Below, one piece after another: positions 1 to 6,082 of a stretch of DNA of 7,618 nucleotides; within the stretch, counting starts at the first letter, position 1, and every line of letters starts with the position of its first letter. The DNA is from Bacteroidia bacterium (lineage in GTDB: Bacteria > Bacteroidota > Bacteroidia > AKYH767-A > OLB10): contig JANWID010000346.1 in the NCBI GenBank assembly GCA_025450095.1, positions 1 to 7,618 on the forward strand, read 5' to 3'. Under the pieces are notes generated by a model. That model saw only the letters and a program-made list of their open reading frames with translations, was not told the origin of the DNA and searched no databases. The position numbers and the translations under genes are program-made.

Positions 1-1487
1 CCGCGAGCCTGGGAAGGTTGATCCAAAGAATCAACAACAAAATTCCTAATCCATCCACCTACATAATCTGCATGAAAATATGTGTTTTGCCACATCACTG
101 GGAAACGATTATCGGTGTACCAAAATCCACCCATAGAAGCGTATCCTCCAAACATTTGACCCTGTACAGGAGAAAGTGAATCGGAAATATTGATTTCACC
201 TGCATTCAGACCGTTAAAAATTCCAGTCCTGGTTACCGGATTACCATGCTCATAATCGATAATGGGTCTTACCTGGTTGAATTTGAGAATGGAATCAGGA
301 ATTTCTTGCAATGCATTACAAGGATTGCTGAAAAAGGGATCAGGATCCAATGTCTCCTGCTTAACCAGGTCCTTAAATCTTAAAAATTGTTGCGTACATG
401 ATCCCGTACCAAACAATGGATTTGGTACATCCTGGTTCAAAGTGTTGGTACCCTGGTAACCTGTTTGAGGTGTTAATCCTTCATACAATGGCCAACCGAA
501 ATTTTGTCCCGGCTCATTATTCACATCAATTTCTTCCCATTGATCCCAACCCACATCCCCGATATACAGAACTCCCGGATTACCTGCTGAAATATCGTCC
601 TCACCTGTACCAGGCTTAAGAGTTATCCTGAATGGGTTGCGAAGTCCTAAAGCCCATACTTTTGATTTGGGTGACTGAGGATCCAATGGGTCAAAAAAGG
701 GATTGCTTTCAAGTCCCAAACCGGTAACCGGACTAATTCGTAAAATTTTTCCATTCAAACAATCAACAAGCTGTGAACGGAATGACCCAACATTTTCCTT
801 CGGTTTTATGATTGTATCAATCAGAGCCTGATCCCAGTAGGCACCACCAAAGCCACTATCAACCCAATTGTATGCAGCCCCATCACCGGTGGAAACCAAT
901 AAACTCCCATCGGCTCCAAAAATCAATGAACCGCCACTATGAGATTCAAAAAGCACAGGAATTCCATTTTTTTTATCAGACCCGATTAAAATATGACGGC
1001 TACCCGGAACAAGGGTTGTAAAATTTGTGGCCGGATCACAAGTGTATCTTGTCACACGGGCAATTGTCGCCTGGAAATATTCATTGGTAGCCTGGTTGTA
1101 TGCCCCGGTACCAAAATTCATCAGGTGATGCCTGTCAACTGTATAATATAAGTAAATAAATCCGTTATTTCTAAAATCAGGATCTAACGCGAAACCATTC
1201 AATCCGTGATCTCTCCAGTTTCCTACCTCTTGCGAAATATTGACCAGTGGGTTAGCCTGTTTGACACCATTGGTATCCACAACCCAAACTCGTCCCCCTT
1301 TTTCCCAAACATATTGTTGACCCGTAGAATCCCAAACAAAACCTTCTATCTCATCCCAGCCTGTGCTAACTACCAGGTTGGTAAAATTTGGTATTTGACC
1401 AAAACTGCCAAAGCTTATAAAAAACAAGGCAATTAGAAGAGTTATATTGTTGACGTTCAATAATTTAATTAATTTGTAATGCTGCAT
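1..1487 (-). CDS. Exported glucose/sorbosone dehydrogenase-like (PQQ-type beta-propeller) protein, 3' end outside the window
   Basis: An open frame runs from ATG at 1487 to the window edge: 495 codons without a stop. Residues 1-30 look like a signal peptide, with cleavage likely before Q31 (SFG|QIP), so the protein is exported. The rest follows the glucose/sorbosone dehydrogenase (GSDH) family in order: DHGLNGFALDPDF (93-105) and FIYLYYT (110-116); ESHSGGSLIFGADGSLLVST (181-200), whose H183 may match the catalytic His of soluble PQQ glucose dehydrogenase; NGKILRI (245-251); VWALGLRNPF (277-286); LYIGDVGWDQWEEIDV (307-322); GQNFGWPLYEG (327-337); and HADYVGGWI (472-480). Family members oxidise sugars or aldoses with PQQ and Ca2+, but many homologues are untested, so the substrate is unknown. 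About 70 residues (338-407), including C364 and C390, sit between two conserved propeller motifs. An intact propeller normally ends near here, so the missing part is probably an accessory or type IX sorting domain (inference). Confidence 0.88.
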   Translation of the reverse strand, partial: MQHYKLIKLLNVNNITLLIALFFISFGSFGQIPNFTNLVVSTGWDEIEGFVWDSTGQQYVWEKGGRVWVVDTNGVKQANPLVNISQEVGNWRDHGLNGFALDPDFRNNGFIYLYYTVDRHHLMNFGTGAYNQATNEYFQATIARVTRYTCDPATNFTTLVPGSRHILIGSDKKNGIPVLFESHSGGSLIFGADGSLLVSTGDGAAYNWVDSGFGGAYWDQALIDTIIKPKENVGSFRSQLVDCLNGKILRISPVTGLGLESNPFFDPLDPQSPKSKVWALGLRNPFRITLKPGTGEDDISAGNPGVLYIGDVGWDQWEEIDVNNEPGQNFGWPLYEGLTPQTGYQGTNTLNQDVPNPLFGTGSCTQQFLRFKDLVKQETLDPDPFFSNPCNALQEIPDSILKFNQVRPIIDYEHGNPVTRTGIFNGLNAGEINISDSLSPVQGQMFGGYASMGGFWYTDNRFPVMWQNTYFHADYVGGWIRNFVVDSLDQPSQAR

Positions 1488-1520
1488 ATAAATTCTGATT
1501 GTTGTTTATTGTTAGAAATG

Positions 1521-1528
1521 CAAATTTA
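1521..1528 (-). promoter_or_regulatory. Bacteroidota -7 element (TAAATTTG) for the sugar dehydrogenase gene
   Basis: Read on the minus strand, TAAATTTG matches the TAnnTTTG -7 consensus of the Bacteroidota primary sigma factor and lies 33 bases upstream of the ATG at 1487. No clear TTG/TTTG -33 box is present at the usual distance. A leader of about 25-30 bases without a Shine-Dalgarno sequence is inferred. Confidence 0.45.
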
Positions 1529-1620
1529 CCCTGTAAAAACCGAATAATTCAGACATTAGGCAAGATATGAAAATTATTGATTTTTTATCTGAAATAAAGA
1601 AAGAGGAATATCAAAAATCG

Positions 1621-1628
1621 TATCTTCG
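1621..1628 (+). promoter_or_regulatory. Bacteroidota -7 element (TATCTTCG) for the FKBP gene
   Basis: TATCTTCG, followed by CACCC, is one mismatch from TAnnTTTG and resembles the common TATCTTTGCA form in this phylum. It lies 25 bases before the ATG at 1654, which leaves a short leader. The -33 box is not recognisable. It is divergent from the element at 1521-1528, so both genes share this 166-base region. Confidence 0.5.
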
Positions 1629-1653
1629 CACCCGATTTTACTAAAACAAAAAC

Positions 1654-2352
1654 ATGAAATATTCAGCATTAATGCTTATCGCATCATTTACGGTTTTCTC
1701 CTTCACCTCATGCGATGGTCAAAAAAAGTCGAAGGGCGGTGAAACAAAAATCACCACTACAGTTGATTCAGTTAGTTACGGTATTGGTGCTACCATAGGC
1801 CGTAATCTTCAAAAAGATGGACTCGATTCCATTGATGTTGACTTGCTTTCTCGTGGTATCAGGGAAGTATTTGAAGGAAAAACTCCTGCAATGACTCCTG
1901 AAGCTGCACAAGCCTGTATCCAGGCATATGTTCAGGGCATTCAGTCAAAGAAAAATGAGGTTAGTGTTTCTGCAGGAAAAAAATTCCTTGAAGAAAACTC
2001 TAAGAAACCAGGTGTAGTTACTTTACCTAGTGGTCTTCAATATTCAATTATTAAAGAAGGTACCGGTCCAAAACCAGGTCTTGAAGATAAAGTAACTACT
2101 CATTACCATGGTACTCTCGTTAATGGAAAAGTATTCGATAGTTCAGTTGACCGTGGCCAGCCAGTATCATTTGCTGTGAATGGTGTAATTCCAGGTTGGA
2201 CAGAAGCTCTTCAGTTGATGCCTGTTGGTTCAAAATGGAAATTATTCATCCCATCAAATCTTGCTTATGGTGAGCGTGGTGCTGGTGGTGACATCGGTCG
2301 TAACGAAACCTTGATTTTTGATGTTGAGCTGATTTCAATTGATGCTAAATAA
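1654..2352 (+). CDS. FKBP-type peptidyl-prolyl cis-trans isomerase, lipoprotein (Mip/FkpA-like)
   Basis: This 232-residue protein should catalyse cis-trans isomerisation of Xaa-Pro bonds in exported proteins or peptides. Residues 1-19 form a signal peptide ending FTSC, with C20 as the probable lipidated cysteine, so it is predicted to be a membrane-anchored periplasmic lipoprotein. Residues about 36-120 match the helical FKBP_N dimerisation domain (SYGIGATIGRNL at 41-52). Residues about 125-230 are the FKBP catalytic domain. All the usual active-site positions are present: Y151, F161-D162, F173, V178-I179, W182, Y205, I214 and F222, so it should be active. The start at 1654 is chosen because it gives a complete signal peptide directly behind a recognisable promoter; there is no Shine-Dalgarno sequence, as is normal here. 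After C20 the residues are DGQKKSK, without the acidic run of the known Bacteroidota surface-export signal, so it probably faces the periplasm (inference). An intrinsic terminator follows 18 bases after the stop. Confidence 0.95.
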   Translation: MKYSALMLIASFTVFSFTSCDGQKKSKGGETKITTTVDSVSYGIGATIGRNLQKDGLDSIDVDLLSRGIREVFEGKTPAMTPEAAQACIQAYVQGIQSKKNEVSVSAGKKFLEENSKKPGVVTLPSGLQYSIIKEGTGPKPGLEDKVTTHYHGTLVNGKVFDSSVDRGQPVSFAVNGVIPGWTEALQLMPVGSKWKLFIPSNLAYGERGAGGDIGRNETLIFDVELISIDAK

Positions 2353-2370
2353 TCTTTAATTAAAATATTT

Positions 2371-2407
2371 AAAAGTGAGCTGCTGAATAGTGGCTCACTT
2401 TTTTTTT
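2371..2407 (+). terminator. Rho-independent terminator after the FKBP gene
   Basis: AAAAGTGAGC (2371-2380) pairs perfectly with GCTCACTTTT (2393-2402): a 10-bp stem with a 12-base loop, running into nine consecutive T (2399-2407). It lies 18 bases past the FKBP stop and before the peptidase start, so it should separate the two transcripts, fully or partly. Confidence 0.85.
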
Positions 2408-2443
2408 CTCCATTCCAAAAATAAAACTTCAACAATTCCTAAA

Positions 2444-4609
2444 ATGAAAATGAAATTGCAATTCCTGTTCATCCTTGCTGTTCTGTCTACAACGTGCTTT
2501 TTTGAAACTTTTGCTCAAAACAAAACGCTTACCATGGAAGATGTGGTGTTGAGCGCTCGCCGCGGTTTAACTCCTGCCAAATTGGAACAATTGCAATGGA
2601 TTCCTTCCAGCAATTCCTATTCATATATTAAGAAAGATAATTCCGTTGAAGAAATAGTAATGGCAGATGTGGCCGATAAATCACCAAAGGATGTTGTCTC
2701 TATCCAGCAGTTAAGCCAGGCACTCCGCGCAAAGGGCACTGATACACTTTCCACAACTCCTACAATTACCTGGGTAAATTCCGAAAGATTCATCTTCAAC
2801 GGAGGAAAAAGAACTTATGATTATTCATTAAAAAACGGAACTTGTTCATTGGTTCTTGATAAACCCGACGAGAATGCAGAGCATGAGGAAATCAATCCAT
2901 CATTTAATGCGATGGCTTATACCGTGGATAATAATCTGTGGGTGATGACTTATGACAGAAGAATTCCTGTAACAAATGATACTAATCCCGGAATTGTAAA
3001 TGGTCAGATTGTTCACAGGGAAGAATTTGGTATTCACAAAGGAACATATTGGTCACCTTCAGGAAAGCAACTTGCATTTTACCGGATGGATCAAACCATG
3101 GTTACTGATTACCCGATAATGGATCTTACCAAACAACCTGCCGGAGTAAATATGATTAAGTATCCAATGGCAGGTGGAAAAAGCCATCATGTTACAATTG
3201 GAATTTTTGACCTGGCTTCCCGCAAAACAATTTTTCTGAAGACCGGTGAGCCGGAAGAACAATATCTTACCAATATTGCCTGGTCACCTGATGAAAAAAA
3301 GATATATGTAGCCATACTCAACAGGGATCAAAATCATTTAAAAATGAACCGTTATGATGTAGCCACAGGTGCATTTGAAGCTACATTATTCGAAGAAAAA
3401 GAGACCGCATATATACAACCGTTACACCCTGTAACTTTCAACAAGGATGGTTCACGGTTTGTATGGCAGAGCCGTCGCGACGGATATAACCATCTGTACC
3501 TATACGATGTATCCGGCAAATTAATCAGCCAACTTACATCAGGCAAATGGGAAGTAACAGAATTTCTTGGTTTCAATGCAACAAATGATAAAGTTTATTT
3601 TGTTTCAACAAAAGAAAATCCAATCAACCGCGACATATATGCAGTGACCGTTAAATCAAAAGATGTTAAAAAAATCAGCAGCGGAAATGGCGTTCACAAA
3701 GCTTTGATGAATACTTCGGGTTCCTATGTGATTGATGAATTATCTGGTCCGGGAAATCCCAGGAATATTATGATCGTGAATGCCCAGGGTAAAATGGAAA
3801 ATCAACTTCTGAATGCTGTTGATCCATTGAAAGATTTTGCAACTGTCAGACGCGAGTTATTCACTCTGCCAACCGGTGATGGTGATTCCGTTTATTGCAG
3901 AATGCTTAAGCCGGGAAATTTTGATTCTACCCGCTCCTACCCCGTTATCGTTTATGTATATGGTGGTCCCGGAATTAACCTGATCACGAATAACTGGACT
4001 TATGGCGCCGATATCTGGCAGCATTTTATGGCGCAACGTGGATTTATTGTTTTTACACTTGAAAACAGGGGAACACCGAATCGTGGAAAAGCATTTGAAC
4101 AGATTACATTCCGTCAACTTGGAGAAGTTGAAATGCAGGATCAGATTGCAGGTGTGAAATACCTCTTGAATCAGCGTTATGTTGATAAGAACAAAATGGG
4201 AATTTATGGCTGGAGCTATGGCGGATTTATGAGTGTCAGCATGATGACGAGACAACCTGGAATTTTCAGGGTAGGTGTTGCAGGTGGTCCGGTTATAGAT
4301 TGGAGCCATTACGAAGTAATGTATACCGAACGTTATATGGATACTCCTGAATCAAATCCGGAAGGTTATAAGAAAGCGAACCTGCTGAATTATGTCGATA
4401 AGCTAACAGGAAAAATGTTATTAATACATGGCACTTCCGATGATGTAGTTGTATGGCAACACAGTCTTATGTATCTGAAAAAAGCTGTAGACAAAAATAT
4501 CCAACTTGATTATTTTGTGTATCCCGGGCATGAACACAACGTGACTGGTCGCGACAGGATTCACCTGCTCACCAAGGTTTCAAATTATTTCTTTGAAAAC
4601 CTGAGATAA
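2444..4609 (+). CDS. Exported prolyl oligopeptidase-family S9B peptidase (dipeptidyl peptidase IV / prolyl tripeptidyl peptidase type)
   Basis: The 721-residue protein has an N-terminal signal peptide (M1-A24, cleavage likely TFA|QNK), a DPP IV-type beta-propeller (about 45-460) and a C-terminal alpha/beta-hydrolase domain (about 470-721). The catalytic triad is S591 (in GWSYGG, 589-594), D666 (HGTSDD, 662-667) and H698 (GHEHN, 695-699). Y506 in VYGGPG is the expected oxyanion tyrosine. The double Glu E193-E194 in VHREEFGI binds the substrate's free amino end in DPP IV enzymes. It should remove Xaa-Pro dipeptides, or tripeptides, from peptide N-termini in the periplasm or outside the cell. 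As I recall, Porphyromonas gingivalis DPP IV is about 723 residues with the same triad spacing. E624 and V668 are residues that may bear on di- versus tripeptidyl specificity. The start is ATG 2444: an upstream in-frame GTG at 2390 lies inside the terminator and would add a non-signal extension. No clear promoter is visible between 2408 and 2443. Confidence 0.95.
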   Translation: MKMKLQFLFILAVLSTTCFFETFAQNKTLTMEDVVLSARRGLTPAKLEQLQWIPSSNSYSYIKKDNSVEEIVMADVADKSPKDVVSIQQLSQALRAKGTDTLSTTPTITWVNSERFIFNGGKRTYDYSLKNGTCSLVLDKPDENAEHEEINPSFNAMAYTVDNNLWVMTYDRRIPVTNDTNPGIVNGQIVHREEFGIHKGTYWSPSGKQLAFYRMDQTMVTDYPIMDLTKQPAGVNMIKYPMAGGKSHHVTIGIFDLASRKTIFLKTGEPEEQYLTNIAWSPDEKKIYVAILNRDQNHLKMNRYDVATGAFEATLFEEKETAYIQPLHPVTFNKDGSRFVWQSRRDGYNHLYLYDVSGKLISQLTSGKWEVTEFLGFNATNDKVYFVSTKENPINRDIYAVTVKSKDVKKISSGNGVHKALMNTSGSYVIDELSGPGNPRNIMIVNAQGKMENQLLNAVDPLKDFATVRRELFTLPTGDGDSVYCRMLKPGNFDSTRSYPVIVYVYGGPGINLITNNWTYGADIWQHFMAQRGFIVFTLENRGTPNRGKAFEQITFRQLGEVEMQDQIAGVKYLLNQRYVDKNKMGIYGWSYGGFMSVSMMTRQPGIFRVGVAGGPVIDWSHYEVMYTERYMDTPESNPEGYKKANLLNYVDKLTGKMLLIHGTSDDVVVWQHSLMYLKKAVDKNIQLDYFVYPGHEHNVTGRDRIHLLTKVSNYFFENLR

Positions 4610-4624
4610 AATAACTGAAGGTAA

Positions 4625-5926
4625 TTAATTTTCCTTTGGTACAGAAAAATGGAAACTAGATCCCTGTCCAGGGGCTGAATCCAGCCAAAGATTTCCACCG
4701 GCTTCCTCGATCATTTTTTTAGCTACAGGCAAACCTATGCCTGTGCTTTCATAATCATTACTGTTCCTCAGTGTCTGGAACAGATCAAAAATTTTCTGGT
4801 GATCGGTGGCGTGTATACCCGGACCGTTATCGGAAACGGAAAAATAAAAATGTGAATCATCTTCTTTAACCGCAATGTCAACTTCGCGTAATTGTTTATC
4901 ATTATGTTTTATGGAATTACTTAAAAGATTTTGAAGTACCTGGCTGATTACAATCCTTGAACCTTTAATCTGGACCAAATCAGTATGAATTTTAAATTTT
5001 GAACGGTTATCTATTTCAACCATTTCAATAACACCTTTGATCATATCATCAAGATCGATCCATTCTGAATTCGACTTAACAACCCCTGTTTTAGAATACT
5101 CCAATACCGCTTTGATAAGGTTCTCCATTTTGATGATTTGCTTTTCCATCAATTTCAAATGTGTGAGCCCCTCGGCATTCAAAGTGTTTCCGCAATCTTC
5201 GCGAATCCATGATGCAATATTTCGCACACCTCTGAGTGGTGCTTTCAGGTCATGAGAAACTATGTATGCAAATTCCTTCAACCGGTTATTTGATTTCTGC
5301 AGCGCTGTTGATTTCTCTTCTATAATTTCATTTTGAACTGCCATCCATTCATTACTCTTAATCAGTTCCAGTTTTGATATCACCATGGCTTTGACTGAAT
5401 GATACCTGAACACAATCATAGCCATAGCAAACACAGCTCCCGCCAATACAAGCAAACCTCCATCAGAGAGAAACTCATTTGGGGCCATCATTGAATTCTG
5501 GTTAAACGAGTAAAGGTTTATAGCAATAAAAAACAACAGGAAGATACCGGCTATCAAGGGATTCCATAACAGAACCATACTGGCCCCTACAAAATCGGCC
5601 AGGTAGGATAAAGAAAGCTGTTGAATATTTTCCGGATTAGCAAAACTATAGAAGTATGCATCCTGAGTGATGAAACATGTCAAGATAATAAAACCTGCAT
5701 AGTGAGTCTTTGACAACACAAATGATCTGCGTAGAATGACAAACAATAAAATGGCTGTCACCGCTATTCTGATCACCATAAATTGCTGCCACTTTTCATG
5801 CATTACAAAGTAGTCCACAATTCCGAAAATCGGATTGAGGAAAATGGCAATTGCAGTTCCGATAGTCAGATAGCGCGCACCAATTTTACTTAGCTCATAG
5901 CGCCATCCAATATCAAAGGAATTCAT
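4625..5926 (-). CDS. Orphan membrane sensor histidine kinase (six predicted helices, HisKA plus HATPase_c)
   Basis: The 433-residue protein has about six hydrophobic helices (approximately 20-40, 49-67, 77-95, 108-121, 123-141, 157-175) with short loops and no sizeable periplasmic domain. A probable coiled-coil linker follows (about 177-218), then HisKA with the phospho-acceptor H225 in YIVSHDLKAPLRG. The ATPase domain (about 320-430) has N-box N333/N337 (LLSNSIKHND), G1 DNGPGI (366-371), F-box IFDLFQTL, G2 GIGL (396-399) and G3 GQG (420-422). All catalytic motifs are intact. It should autophosphorylate and pass phosphate to an unknown response regulator; none lies nearby. The sensing part is the membrane bundle itself, so the signal may be a membrane or intramembrane cue (inference). 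ATG 5926 is preferred over an in-frame TTG ten codons upstream (5956). The stop lies 15 bases from the convergent peptidase stop. Confidence 0.92.
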   Translation of the reverse strand: MNSFDIGWRYELSKIGARYLTIGTAIAIFLNPIFGIVDYFVMHEKWQQFMVIRIAVTAILLFVILRRSFVLSKTHYAGFIILTCFITQDAYFYSFANPENIQQLSLSYLADFVGASMVLLWNPLIAGIFLLFFIAINLYSFNQNSMMAPNEFLSDGGLLVLAGAVFAMAMIVFRYHSVKAMVISKLELIKSNEWMAVQNEIIEEKSTALQKSNNRLKEFAYIVSHDLKAPLRGVRNIASWIREDCGNTLNAEGLTHLKLMEKQIIKMENLIKAVLEYSKTGVVKSNSEWIDLDDMIKGVIEMVEIDNRSKFKIHTDLVQIKGSRIVISQVLQNLLSNSIKHNDKQLREVDIAVKEDDSHFYFSVSDNGPGIHATDHQKIFDLFQTLRNSNDYESTGIGLPVAKKMIEEAGGNLWLDSAPGQGSSFHFSVPKEN

Positions 5927-5971
5927 TAAAGGGGTAGCAGTTGCATTCAATTGCAATCGTAGTTTAATTGA

Positions 5972-5994
5972 ATCACCTGTTACTTACCGGTGAT
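5972..5994. promoter_or_regulatory. Small dyad in the leader of the histidine kinase gene
   Basis: ATCACC (5972-5977) and GGTGAT (5989-5994) form a 6-bp inverted repeat with an 11-base centre. It lies 46-68 bases upstream of the kinase ATG. It could be an operator or a weak leader hairpin. A dyad this short can occur by chance. Confidence 0.25.
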
Positions 5995-6000
5995 ATTCTA

Positions 6001-6009
6001 CAAATATTA
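6001..6009 (-). promoter_or_regulatory. Possible promoter element (TAATATTTG) for the histidine kinase gene
   Basis: On the minus strand TAATATTTG resembles the -7 element TAnnTTTG but has one extra base between TA and TTTG. A TTTTG (6034-6038) lies 24 bases upstream of it as a candidate -33 box. The position, about 75-83 bases before the kinase ATG, would allow transcription separate from the gene upstream. The match is imperfect. Confidence 0.25.
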
Positions 6010-6082
6010 CTGCAAACTGGAAAAAATCATTGACAAAATGACTCCAAAACTTACATCGGATTTTAAAAATTGAAAGTGCCTG

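Noticed and set aside
262..1436. Several short rightward open frames within the first 1.4 kb
   Set aside because: They are antisense to the long leftward GSDH frame, whose motifs run in family order across the whole stretch.
3857..4309. A 150-codon minus-strand open frame opposite the peptidase
   Set aside because: It lies entirely antisense to the alpha/beta-hydrolase domain, which has all its conserved motifs. The antisense translation has no recognisable domain or signal.
4610..4640. A possible bidirectional terminator between the convergent peptidase and kinase genes
   Set aside because: Only a 4-bp AAGG/CCTT pairing around an AT-rich centre is visible, which is too weak to call.
5927..5956. 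TTG start at 5956 for the histidine kinase
   Set aside because: It adds ten residues with no helix or motif. ATG at 5926 begins directly before the amphipathic lead-in to the first membrane helix.
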